The position numbers and the translations under genes are program-made. 23,236 nucleotides of DNA from NCBI GenBank assembly GCA_964437215.1, contig CAYTFZ010000033.1, positions 1 through 23,236 on the forward strand, given 5' to 3'. The DNA comes from JAAYAN01 sp964437215. GTDB lineage: Bacteria > Bacteroidota > Ignavibacteria > Ignavibacteriales > Melioribacteraceae. This document shows, one piece after another, positions 14,818 through 23,202 of the stretch. The notes beneath the pieces are model-generated. The model ran no database searches. It was given only the letters and a program-made list of their open reading frames with translations, and was not told the DNA's origin. Each line of letters begins with the position of its first letter. The first letter of the stretch is position 1.

Positions 14818-15263
14818 CGTAATTTTTCCTCTTTTGGTTTGCTTTCTTCATCTGTGTCAACAAAACCTTCGGTTGTATAGCGCATAAATTTTTTCTTCCC
14901 CGATTCAGTTAACCTGCCAATTCCTGGATCAGAAGTATATTGTTTTGGCTCCGATGCTCTGTTATAAATGCGCGCGCCTTCGTTTATCCGTGTTTCGTCG
15001 TTCGAGCCGGATACCGGACTTTTCTCTCCCTCTGTATATTGTTCTTCCGCGTAAGTTCTTAATCCAGTCTGTCCAAGTCTTCTCTGAGTCATCAACGGAG
15101 CAGGTGCAACCAACTCGGCTTCAATTGCTATGGGCTGAACTGCTTTTGCTGCTCTTCCCTTCTTTTCACGCATTTTATAATAAACGTATGCTCCTATCGA
15201 AAGGAAAAACGTCATTATTGTTGCTACTAAAACTATCATTGATAATATCGGAACAAGTTCCAT
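14808..15263 (-). CDS. Small single-pass membrane protein of the glycosyltransferase operon
   Basis: I do not recognise this 151-residue protein. It has one hydrophobic helix at about residues 7-29, a basic stop-transfer stretch (KMREKKGRAAK, 30-40) and then a low-complexity hydrophilic tail rich in Glu, Arg, Thr and Lys. The positive charges after the helix place the tail in the cytoplasm. The C terminus (KKKFMRYTTEGFVDTDEE, about 123-140) looks like a short conserved peptide rather than a domain. A strong ribosome site (AAAGGAG) precedes the ATG. It starts 15 bases after the glycosyltransferase gene and overlaps the next gene by 10 bases, so it is probably a small partner or regulator of the synthase. 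Confidence 0.7.
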   Translation of the reverse strand: MELVPILSMIVLVATIMTFFLSIGAYVYYKMREKKGRAAKAVQPIAIEAELVAPAPLMTQRRLGQTGLRTYAEEQYTEGEKSPVSGSNDETRINEGARIYNRASEPKQYTSDPGIGRLTESGKKKFMRYTTEGFVDTDEESKPKEEKLRWR

Positions 15264-15278
15264 TTTTACTCCTTTAAT

Positions 15279-16682
15279 CTATTTACTTCCGGCAGATAAG
15301 CCGACTCTTTCTAATTTTCCCCAATTCATTTGAATTCCTATAAATTCCTCTATTGTTGCCATAGCTTTTGTTATATCAATGAGAAGAATAAAAACCAGAC
15401 GGTAAAACAATGCATACGGAACAAGCCTCAGCTCTTCTTTTTCCGCGGCTATGCAGTAAAGAGCTGCCATCATATCAAGAGAAGCAATCCCTACCCACCA
15501 GAAAAATACAAGATTTGACATTCCGTAAATTAAAGCTATAATGATAAAGAACAGATTTGCAAAAATATTCATTGCTGGCCAAATCAAAGCTTCGTAAAAC
15601 ATCGACCACATAACAAGCGTGTTGTTAAAATTCAAAGTAGGATTTAATAGATAATTTTTATGTTTACGGATTGCCTGTAATATTCCGCGCGTCCATCTGT
15701 ATCTTTGTTTAAGAAGCTGATGAAGTTTCACCGGGGCTTCGGTATATGCGATAGCGTTCGGTTCGTAACTTATTTTCCATCCCTTTGCCAATATTTTCAA
15801 AGTTAAATCTGCATCTTCGGCAAAGGTATCGCTTGCGTAATATCCGGCATCAATTATAGCTTTTTTTCGGAATATTCCAATCGGACCAGGAATTATATTC
15901 ACCATCCTTAAAAATCCCTGAGCGCTGCGTGCAAGGTTAAGACCTTCAACATATTCCAGCGACTGAAGATCTGTAAGCCATTTTCTTCTGTTTAATACTT
16001 TAACATTTCCGGCAACTGCTCCAACAGAAGGATCGGTAAAATATCTTACACCTAATTTTAATGTTTCGGTCGAAAGAGTTGTATCTCCATCCATACATAA
16101 AACAAAATCAGCTTTCGAATACTGAATCCCGGCATTTAATGCTCGCGATTTGCCGCCGTTCGGTTTGCTGATTAAAGAAACTTTTACAAGTGTATTTCTG
16201 CCTTTTCTGTATCCAACTAAAGTTTCAGCAACTTCCTTTGTGTTATCAGTGCTTCCGTCATTTACAATTATTATCTCGTAGTTGGGATATTCAAGCTCAA
16301 GCAAAGAATCTATAGAATCCTTAAGCACAATTCCTTCGTTATAAACAGGCACAATGATAGATACAAAAGGATAATATCCGTAAACACTTTGAACGGTATA
16401 TTTTGTGTTGTAAAAATATGCCAGATATAAAATTGAAAAATAGCGGAACAGCAAAACAAAAAGGAATATAACAAGCGAAACAACCGAAGAATAAACAATC
16501 AATCCGCTGAACGAAAGAACTGTCATAGGCAGAGTAATCATTATCACCATTGTAAGTATAAGCGATAAAATTCCGCTGACTATTATCAAACGTTTTTTTT
16601 CTAAAAGGAAATCGCGTTTAGGGGGCTCTTTTTCTCGGTTATTAAACGTAACTTTGAATCGGCTGATTTTTTTTTCTTCCAT
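15279..16682 (-). CDS. Processive family 2 glycosyltransferase (poly-N-acetylglucosamine synthase / IcaA-PgaC-like)
   Basis: This 467-residue membrane enzyme should polymerise a nucleotide-sugar into an exported polysaccharide. Two helices at about 32-50 and 57-90 precede the catalytic domain. Its GT2 motifs are intact: VNDGS with Asp142, DGD (198-200), the acceptor-site acid pair in AEDAD (Glu289/Asp290) and QRYRW (326-330), the QxxRW mark of processive enzymes. Three or four helices at about 355-440 follow and would form the export channel. The layout resembles IcaA/PgaC more than cellulose synthase, and there is no PilZ domain. The polymer is not known. It is the first gene of a five-gene operon. 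The next genes do not include the typical PgaB or PgaA partners, so the system differs from the classical pga/ica loci. Confidence 0.85.
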   Translation of the reverse strand: MEEKKISRFKVTFNNREKEPPKRDFLLEKKRLIIVSGILSLILTMVIMITLPMTVLSFSGLIVYSSVVSLVIFLFVLLFRYFSILYLAYFYNTKYTVQSVYGYYPFVSIIVPVYNEGIVLKDSIDSLLELEYPNYEIIIVNDGSTDNTKEVAETLVGYRKGRNTLVKVSLISKPNGGKSRALNAGIQYSKADFVLCMDGDTTLSTETLKLGVRYFTDPSVGAVAGNVKVLNRRKWLTDLQSLEYVEGLNLARSAQGFLRMVNIIPGPIGIFRKKAIIDAGYYASDTFAEDADLTLKILAKGWKISYEPNAIAYTEAPVKLHQLLKQRYRWTRGILQAIRKHKNYLLNPTLNFNNTLVMWSMFYEALIWPAMNIFANLFFIIIALIYGMSNLVFFWWVGIASLDMMAALYCIAAEKEELRLVPYALFYRLVFILLIDITKAMATIEEFIGIQMNWGKLERVGLSAGSK

Positions 16683-16853
16683 TATTTCTCGGTTTTTACA
16701 TCAGCATAATCGAATTCAATAATAGTGCCATAAGGGATTCAGCGTTTTTCTTAAGAATTTACTTTAAGGTTAACTTTTCAATGTTCCAAAAATAAACAAT
16801 TTTTGTGATCTGGCTCATATTAAAACAAATAGAGTTAACAAAAGAAGTAAAAA

Positions 16854-16900
16854 AACTCCCTTATTATGCCGTATTATTTTTACGCCATTTTAAGGGAGTT
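16854..16900 (-). terminator. Intrinsic terminator of clpC
   Basis: AACTCCCTTA (16854-16863) is the exact reverse complement of TAAGGGAGTT (16891-16900). An inner imperfect stem (TGCCGTA/TACGCCA) extends the pairing. On the minus strand the stem is followed at once by a run of seven Ts, the form of a rho-independent terminator, 20 bases after the clpC stop. The T-run on the plus strand is poorer, so terminator activity there would be weak. Confidence 0.85.
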
Positions 16901-16919
16901 AAATTTTTCTTACACTATT

Positions 16920-19454
16920 TTACTCAGCATTTTTATCTGCTGTGTTATCCTGTTTTTTTTCCGTATCGCTGTCTTTCTGTATACTATCTTCTTCGTTTAA
17001 AAAATAAAGCTTATCAGTATCCTTTTGATGCTTAACTGTTACTTTATCGCCTTCTTTTATATGCCCGATAAGCATTTCTTCGGCAAGAGCATCTTCAAGA
17101 TAAGTCTGTATTGCCCTTTTTAAAGGTCTCGCTCCAAATTTTGGATCAAATCCTTTAACTGCAAGAAATTCCTCTGCATCGGATTCAAGCATCAGCGTAA
17201 TCTTATTTTCCGAAAGATTTTTGATAATATCTTTCATTTCAATTTTAATAATCTGTTTCATGTCGTCAATTTCAAGATTGCGGAAAACTATTGTTTCATC
17301 AATCCTGTTAAGAAATTCGGGATTGAATAGTTTTTTCATCGCATCTTCAACTGTGTTTTTTAGCTTTTCGTAATATCCGGCAGAATCATCCCCGCCGAAC
17401 CCGAAACCGCCTGTCGATTTTATATCCCGTGTTCCTACATTCGAAGTCATAATTATAATTGTATTTTTAAAATCGACTTTTCTTCCGAGACTGTCTGTAA
17501 GTCTTCCGTCATCTAAAACCTGAAGAAGAATATTAAAAACATCGGGATGAGCTTTTTCAATTTCATCAAAAAGCACAACCGAATAAGGTTTCCGCCTTAC
17601 TTTTTCTGTAAGCTGTCCGCCTTCTTCGTATCCCACATATCCGGGGGGAGCCCCGACAAGGCGCGATACGGCATATTTTTCCATATATTCACTCATATCT
17701 ATCCGCACAAGCGCGTCTTCGCTATCGAATAAATATTTTGCCAAAACCTTTGCCAGTTCAGTTTTACCTACTCCGGTAGGACCAAGAAAAATAAAACTTC
17801 CTATCGGTTTTTTAGGATTTTTCAAACCTGCACGAGTTCTTCTTATAGCTTTTGTAAGTTTTATAACTGCTTCATCCTGTCCAACAATTCTTCCTTTAAG
17901 AGCATCTTCCATTTTCATCAGTTTTTCGGATTCGGCCTGAACAACCCGGGTAACCGGAATTCCAGTCATCATCGAAACAACTGTTGCAATGTCATCTTCC
18001 GAAACGTCATAAACAACATCTTTCTGCGATTGCTCCCAGTCGTTTTTAGCCATTTCCAATTCTGCCTGAAGCGTTCTTTCTTTATCGCGCAATCTGGCAG
18101 CTTCTTCATAATCCTGCCTTTTTACTACGTTCACTTTTTCTTTTTTAATATTTTCAATTTCTTCCTCAAGAGTAAGTATTTCCTCGGAAACGGAGAAATT
18201 ACCCATGTGTACTCTTGAACCGGCTTCGTCCAACACGTCAATAGCTTTATCGGGGAAATATCTGTCCGTAATGTATCTGTCGCTTAATCTTACGGCAGAT
18301 TCAATAGCCTGATCTGAATATCTTACGTGATGATGTTCTTCGTATTTAAACTTTATAGAGCGAAGAATTTGTATCGTGTCATCAACTCCCGGTGGATCGA
18401 TATTTACTTTCTGGAATCTTCTGTCGAGAGCGCCGTCGGTTTCAACAAATTTTCTGTATTCGTCCAATGTTGTTGCGCCAATGCACTGAATATCCCCGCG
18501 AGCAAGAGCTGGTTTAAACATATTCGATGCGTCAAGCGAACCTGATGCTCCTCCTGCTCCTACAAGCGTATGAAGTTCATCGATAAAAAGAATTACATCC
18601 TCCGCTTTTTCAAGTTCGTTCATCAAAGCTTTCATTCTTTCTTCAAACTGACCGCGATATTTTGTTCCTGCTACCAATCCCGCCAAATCGAGCGTTACAA
18701 CTCGTTTATCCTGTAGTATCCGCGGCACTTTCCGCTGGATAATTCTAAGAGCAAGACCTTCGGCAATGGCAGTTTTTCCAACGCCCGGTTCGCCTATTAA
18801 AACCGGATTATTTTTTTTACGGCGGCTTAAAACCTGAGCTACTCTTTCAATTTCTTTTTCGCGTCCGATTACAGGATCAAGCTTATCTTCGGTAGCGAGT
18901 TTTGTTAAATCCCTGCCGAAGTTATCCAAAACCGGAGTTTTAGTGCGTTCTACTTTTTTCTGCGAACCAATGCCTCCGGGGATTGACTGACCCGGTTTAT
19001 CAATTGGACTGCTGCCTTTGCTGCTTAAAATATTATTCAACTCGGCGCGGGCTACATCGTATGTTATATTAAATTGATGAAGAATCTGAGTGGCAATATT
19101 ATCTTCATCTCTTAAAAGCGACAATAAGATATGCTCAGTGCCGATTACATCGGATTTATAGATTTTAGATTCTATCTGCGTAATTTTTAAAACCTTTTCG
19201 GCTTGTTTTGTAAGCGGAATATTTCCTATTGTTAACGTGCCGCCGGATGAACGCACTGTATCTTCAACTGTTTTTTTCAATTTCGAAAGGTCAACTTCGA
19301 GATTGCGCAATATCCTTACTGCAATTCCGTGTCCTTCTCTTATTATTCCTAATAGCAAGTGTTCGGTACCTATGTAATCGTGACCAAGCCTTAAAGCTTC
19401 TTCGCGGCTTAATCTTATTACCTCTTGTACTCTTTCCGAAAAATTTCCGTCCAT
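16920..19454 (-). CDS. clpC: ATP-dependent Clp protease ATP-binding subunit ClpC
   Basis: ClpC is a hexameric AAA+ unfoldase that feeds substrates to ClpP. The 844-residue protein is complete. It has two Clp N-terminal repeats (about 5-145), a first AAA+ module with Walker A GEPGVGKT (221-228) and Walker B LFIDE (289-293), and a UVR-type middle segment (about 444-462, QDYEEAARLRD) that separates ClpC from ClpA and ClpB. The second module has Walker A GPTGVGKT (558-565) and Walker B VVLFDE (626-631). A GGFGF loop near 682-686 fits the ClpP-binding loop. The C-terminal tail is acidic and low in complexity. No ctsR, mcsA or mcsB is adjacent, unlike the Firmicute operon. It stands alone, with its own terminator and a divergent promoter region shared with floA. 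Confidence 0.95.
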   Translation of the reverse strand: MDGNFSERVQEVIRLSREEALRLGHDYIGTEHLLLGIIREGHGIAVRILRNLEVDLSKLKKTVEDTVRSSGGTLTIGNIPLTKQAEKVLKITQIESKIYKSDVIGTEHILLSLLRDEDNIATQILHQFNITYDVARAELNNILSSKGSSPIDKPGQSIPGGIGSQKKVERTKTPVLDNFGRDLTKLATEDKLDPVIGREKEIERVAQVLSRRKKNNPVLIGEPGVGKTAIAEGLALRIIQRKVPRILQDKRVVTLDLAGLVAGTKYRGQFEERMKALMNELEKAEDVILFIDELHTLVGAGGASGSLDASNMFKPALARGDIQCIGATTLDEYRKFVETDGALDRRFQKVNIDPPGVDDTIQILRSIKFKYEEHHHVRYSDQAIESAVRLSDRYITDRYFPDKAIDVLDEAGSRVHMGNFSVSEEILTLEEEIENIKKEKVNVVKRQDYEEAARLRDKERTLQAELEMAKNDWEQSQKDVVYDVSEDDIATVVSMMTGIPVTRVVQAESEKLMKMEDALKGRIVGQDEAVIKLTKAIRRTRAGLKNPKKPIGSFIFLGPTGVGKTELAKVLAKYLFDSEDALVRIDMSEYMEKYAVSRLVGAPPGYVGYEEGGQLTEKVRRKPYSVVLFDEIEKAHPDVFNILLQVLDDGRLTDSLGRKVDFKNTIIIMTSNVGTRDIKSTGGFGFGGDDSAGYYEKLKNTVEDAMKKLFNPEFLNRIDETIVFRNLEIDDMKQIIKIEMKDIIKNLSENKITLMLESDAEEFLAVKGFDPKFGARPLKRAIQTYLEDALAEEMLIGHIKEGDKVTVKHQKDTDKLYFLNEEDSIQKDSDTEKKQDNTADKNAE

Positions 19455-19678
19455 ATTTCACCTGTTAGAGATTATTTCAATGTGCAATTATACAAAAAAT
19501 AATTACAGTTTTCTTATTATTCAAGGTTATATCTTATATATAAAAACTTTATTTTCTAAATTTACAAAAACAATTTACTTAAGTTTTTATTTAGTGTGTT
19601 TTTTTAAGTAAAAATAATTATCTTCACGAACTAACATTAAAAATGCTAATTTAATTCAATTATAAAAGGAGATATAAT
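19455..19678. promoter_or_regulatory. Divergent clpC-floA promoter region with an inverted repeat
   Basis: This very AT-rich 224-base gap must hold the promoters of both clpC (leftward) and floA (rightward). It contains one exact inverted repeat, TTTACTTAA (19574-19582) and TTAAGTAAA (19604-19612), with 21 bases between; in AT-rich DNA this could be chance. I see no CIRCE element and no CtsR-type box. The floA ribosome site AAAGGAG is at 19665-19671, and clpC has AGGTG just before its ATG. Confidence 0.45.
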
Positions 19679-20671
19679 ATGCCAGTTGCCGGAGGATTAC
19701 TTTCAATAGTAATAATTTTTCTTGCAGTTATTGCTTTAATAATGATTTTATGGCTTGTTCCGATAGGTCTGTTTATTACAGCTTATTTTTCAGGAGTTAA
19801 AGTAAAAATATTCCGCGATCTTGTTGGAATGCGTTTACGTAAAGTATCACCTTTTGTTATTATACGAAGTTTGATTGCTGCAACAAAAGCCGGTTTAAAA
19901 CTTGATATTGGTATGCTGGAAGCCCATTACCTTGCCGGCGGAAATGTTATAAAAGTTGTAAGCGCACTTATCTCTGCAAACAAAGCTAATCTGCCACTTC
20001 ATTTTGAAAAAGCTGCGGCTATTGATCTTGCAGGAAGAGATGTTGACCAAGCCGTTAAAATGTCTGTTAATCCGAAAGTAATTGAAACCCCTTTGGTTGC
20101 TGCAGTTGCAAAAGACGGCATTCAGCTTAAAGCAATTGCCCGAATTACAGTAAGAACAAATATTGAAAGACTTGTGGGAGGAGCCGGCGAAGCTACTATT
20201 CTTGCCCGCGTTGGCGAAGGAATTGTTTCTACAATCGGGTCAAGCGATTCACACAAAGCCGTGCTCGAAAACCCCGACAGCATTTCGAAAGTAGTGCTTT
20301 CCAAAGGTCTTGATTCCGGAACCGCTTTTGAAATTCTATCGATTGATATAGCCGACGTAGATGTAGGAACAAACATCGGAGCGATTTTACAGACTGATCA
20401 GGCTGAAGCCGATTTAAAAGTAGCACGCGCTAAAGCCGAAGAAAGACGCGCCGCTGCAGTTGCAAGCGAACAGGAAATGATTGCCGAAGTTGCCAAGATG
20501 CGCGCAAAAGTTGTTGAAGCAGAAGCCGAAATTCCTAAAGCAATGGCAGAAGCATTCCGTTCTGGCAATTTAGGAATTATGGATTATTATAATATGAAAA
20601 ACATACAGTCCGATACCGAAATGAGAAATTCGATAGCCGGCACAGATAAAGAAAAAAAAGAAGGTAAATAA
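19679..20671 (+). CDS. floA: Flotillin-like protein FloA
   Basis: FloA (YqfA family) is a membrane-bound scaffold that organises functional membrane microdomains. The 330-residue protein has a hydrophobic N-terminal segment (about 5-37), a band-7/SPFH-like core (about 40-230) with the family's highly conserved VRTNIERLVGGAGE (158-171) and ARVGEG (176-181), and an Ala/Glu/Lys-rich coiled coil (about 240-292) of AEA repeats. It then has a GNLGIMDYY end (296-304). Its length fits the family. The ATG is set by AAAGGAG seven bases upstream. The stop overlaps the next start (TAATG), tying it to a small coiled-coil membrane protein and a helicase. FloA is usually near nfeD, which I do not see here. 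Confidence 0.94.
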   Translation: MPVAGGLLSIVIIFLAVIALIMILWLVPIGLFITAYFSGVKVKIFRDLVGMRLRKVSPFVIIRSLIAATKAGLKLDIGMLEAHYLAGGNVIKVVSALISANKANLPLHFEKAAAIDLAGRDVDQAVKMSVNPKVIETPLVAAVAKDGIQLKAIARITVRTNIERLVGGAGEATILARVGEGIVSTIGSSDSHKAVLENPDSISKVVLSKGLDSGTAFEILSIDIADVDVGTNIGAILQTDQAEADLKVARAKAEERRAAAVASEQEMIAEVAKMRAKVVEAEAEIPKAMAEAFRSGNLGIMDYYNMKNIQSDTEMRNSIAGTDKEKKEGK

Positions 20672-21204
20672 TGAAAGCCGACTTTGGCGAAATAATATTT
20701 CTGGTAATTTTTCTTTTATTCAGCATAATTTCATCCCTATTGAATGAATGGAAGAAAAAGAAAGAACGCCAGAACCAAAGCAGCCGCGTACCCGAAAATA
20801 AAACTTCGAACGAGAAGCAGCCTGAAAGCATAAACGATGTTTTTGATATTTTTTTCGGCAAAAAAAACGAGCCTGAAAATAGCGGAGAATCTTACAGTGA
20901 CAAAACAAGTACAAGCAATAATGCCTTGCGCGATCAGGAATTAATGCTTAACTCGCTTGAAAAACAAAAGCAGGAATATGCTTTAGAACAAGAGAAATAC
21001 CGCTCTATTAAGGAGAAAGTAAATTTTGCAGCTGAAATTAATGCCGCATATAACGTAAAACCTTTATCCGACAAAGGTGAAATCGCTAGTAAAGAAAGCT
21101 TAAAGACTTCTTTTATCCGTAAAAGCTTGAAAGAAAAAGAATCTTTAAAAAACTATTTTTTGATATCCGAAATAATTGGTAAACCAAAATCGCTCCGCCG
21201 TTAA
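20671..21204 (+). CDS. Small membrane-anchored coiled-coil protein coupled to floA, function unknown
   Basis: I cannot assign this 177-residue protein to a named family. It has a hydrophobic N-terminal helix (about 7-24) followed by a Lys/Arg-rich stretch that puts the rest in the cytoplasm. A low-complexity Ser/Asn/Glu region (about 33-90) and a probable coiled coil (about 88-118) come next. It ends with LKNYFLISEIIGKPKSLR (159-176). That end resembles a short C-terminal peptide, of the form SEILGPPKALR, that I recall from small hypothetical proteins in related bacteria; this is from memory only. The start codon overlaps the floA stop by one base, and the next gene begins right after its own stop. 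A role in the FloA membrane domain is a reasonable guess. Confidence 0.7.
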   Translation: MKADFGEIIFLVIFLLFSIISSLLNEWKKKKERQNQSSRVPENKTSNEKQPESINDVFDIFFGKKNEPENSGESYSDKTSTSNNALRDQELMLNSLEKQKQEYALEQEKYRSIKEKVNFAAEINAAYNVKPLSDKGEIASKESLKTSFIRKSLKEKESLKNYFLISEIIGKPKSLRR

Positions 21205-23202
21205 ATGACAAAAAAATATAAAATCAGCCGTATAGATAAAGCGGGAAGTATCAAACAAGAAATTGATGAATCCCGCTTTTCGATTAATTACAAATCCGAA
21301 CTTAACGAAGCGCAGTTTGAAGCAGCTTCGGCTATTGAAGGGACTTTTCTTGTAATTGCCGGAGCAGGAACAGGAAAAACGCGGACTTTAGTTTACAGGG
21401 TTGCCAGACTTATTGAATCCGGTTACGACCCGAAATCGATTCTTCTGCTTACTTTTACGCGAAAAGCCGCCCGCGAAATGATGGGACGCGCTTCCCTTTT
21501 GCTTGATGACAGATGTTCAAAAGTAAACGGCGGCACTTTTCATTCATTTGCAAATCTTACTTTGCGCAAGCACGCAAAATCTGCTGGAATCGATTCTGGA
21601 TTTACCATTCTCGATCAGGGTGACAGCGAAGATATTATAAATCTTATACGCGGACAGATGAATGTGGCAAGCATAAAAAAGCGCTTTCCTAAGAAAAATA
21701 CAATTAACAATATTCTCAGTCTGGCAGTGAATACAGGGGTAAATCCTGAAATAATTATCCGGGACGAATATCCCCATTTTATTGAATTCACCGATCAAAT
21801 TCTTAAAATCGGCGGAATATTTGAATCCTATAAGCGGAAAAATAACCTTTTGGATTACGACGATCTTTTGGTTTTTCTCCGTAAATTCTTGCAGGAAATG
21901 TCGCCAGCCGCCCGCTCTTTTTTGAACGATATCAAATTTATAATGGTTGACGAATATCAGGACACTAACAAACTGCAGGCAGATATTGTAAAAGCTCTTG
22001 CGCAAATTAATAATAATGTAATGGTTGTAGGGGACGATTCCCAATCGATTTATTCTTTCCGCGGAGCTGACTTTAAAAACATAATGGAATTCCCGAAGCT
22101 TTTCCCTAATGCAAGGCTTATAAAGCTTGAAGAAAATTTCCGAAGCACGCAGTCTATTTTGGATCTTACAAATTTTATAATCAGTAATGCCGCGGAAAAA
22201 TATCCTAAAAATCTTTTCACTAAAAGAAAAGAAGGCGGACTCCCCTCCATTATCTGCGCTGCTAATGAAAATATGCAAAGCCGTTTTATAACCGACCGTA
22301 TTCTCGAATTACGTGAAGAAGGAGTTCCGCTTAGCGATATAGCAGTTTTATTCCGCTCGTCTTATCATTCTTTCGATTTGGAAATTGAGCTTAATAAAGC
22401 AAATATTCCCTACATAAAATTCGGAGGAATGAAATTTATTGAGGCTGCCCACGTAAAAGATATGCTTGCTTTTTTAAGAATTTCCGCCAACCCTAAAGAT
22501 ATTGTAAGCTGGTACCGCGTTCTTCTTTTGCACGAAGGAATTGGACCTGTTTCGGCGCAGAAAATAATTGAATCTATAAGCAACAACGAAATCGGTTTTA
22601 AAGCAAACCCGAAAGCAATTATTTCCGGAAAGTATGATAAACTGGGAAATCTTTTTTCGCTTGTTTACGAACTTCACAATAGTAATAAAACTCCCGCGGA
22701 TAAAGCAGATGTTGTTTACGAGTATTATTATCCTCTTTTCAAAGAAAATTATGACGATTTTAATAAGCGGAAAAAGGATTTAGATATTGTTTTAAGAATT
22801 ACTGAAAAATACGAAACTATGGACGAGCTTCTTACTGATATGGCGCTTGAACCTCCGCGCGACAGTATATCGGATGTGGACGAAGAGTCGAAAGAAGATG
22901 AATTTCTTACACTTTCAACTATTCATTCGGCAAAGGGACTTGAATGGCACTCGGTTTTTGTTATTCACGCGCTGGACGGATTTTTCCCATCGGCTCAGTC
23001 CTTTGGAAGCACCGACGGATTAGAGGAGGAAAGAAGACTGATGTATGTTGCTGCAACAAGGGCAAAGCAAAATCTGCACATTACTTACCCTCAGCAGATT
23101 TTTGAACGGCATTCTGGTGTAACTTTCAGTAAACCTTCACGTTTTATCGAAGGGATTTCGGAAAATCTTGCAGAAGAATGGCTGCTGGAAGAAGAGTTTT
23201 AA
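21205..23202 (+). CDS. UvrD/PcrA/Rep-family superfamily 1 DNA helicase
   Basis: This 665-residue protein is a complete 3'-5' superfamily 1A helicase, expected to act in DNA repair or in displacing proteins from DNA. Visible motifs in order are LNEAQFEA (33-40, Q motif), Walker A GAGTGKT (53-59), TFTRKAAREM (83-92, Ia), VDEYQDT (248-254, II), VVGDDSQSIYSFRGAD (274-289, III), ENFRST (310-315, IV), TIHSAKGLEW (572-581, V) and MYVAATRA (613-620, VI). At about 665 residues it is nearer the length of Rep than PcrA, so I do not choose one symbol. The start codon follows the previous stop with no gap, so translation is coupled. No LexA-type palindrome precedes the operon, so no SOS control is seen here. 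Confidence 0.92.
   Translation: MTKKYKISRIDKAGSIKQEIDESRFSINYKSELNEAQFEAASAIEGTFLVIAGAGTGKTRTLVYRVARLIESGYDPKSILLLTFTRKAAREMMGRASLLLDDRCSKVNGGTFHSFANLTLRKHAKSAGIDSGFTILDQGDSEDIINLIRGQMNVASIKKRFPKKNTINNILSLAVNTGVNPEIIIRDEYPHFIEFTDQILKIGGIFESYKRKNNLLDYDDLLVFLRKFLQEMSPAARSFLNDIKFIMVDEYQDTNKLQADIVKALAQINNNVMVVGDDSQSIYSFRGADFKNIMEFPKLFPNARLIKLEENFRSTQSILDLTNFIISNAAEKYPKNLFTKRKEGGLPSIICAANENMQSRFITDRILELREEGVPLSDIAVLFRSSYHSFDLEIELNKANIPYIKFGGMKFIEAAHVKDMLAFLRISANPKDIVSWYRVLLLHEGIGPVSAQKIIESISNNEIGFKANPKAIISGKYDKLGNLFSLVYELHNSNKTPADKADVVYEYYYPLFKENYDDFNKRKKDLDIVLRITEKYETMDELLTDMALEPPRDSISDVDEESKEDEFLTLSTIHSAKGLEWHSVFVIHALDGFFPSAQSFGSTDGLEEERRLMYVAATRAKQNLHITYPQQIFERHSGVTFSKPSRFIEGISENLAEEWLLEEEF

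Noticed and set aside
16683..16850. Promoter of the glycosyltransferase operon
   Set aside because: A promoter must lie here or nearby, but the AT-rich sequence offers several weak matches and no convincing -35/-10 pair or Bacteroidota-type pair.
21544..22278. Long minus-strand frame (244 codons) opposite the helicase
   Set aside because: The plus strand carries helicase motifs II, III and IV in this stretch, and the antisense translation shows no domain or ribosome site.
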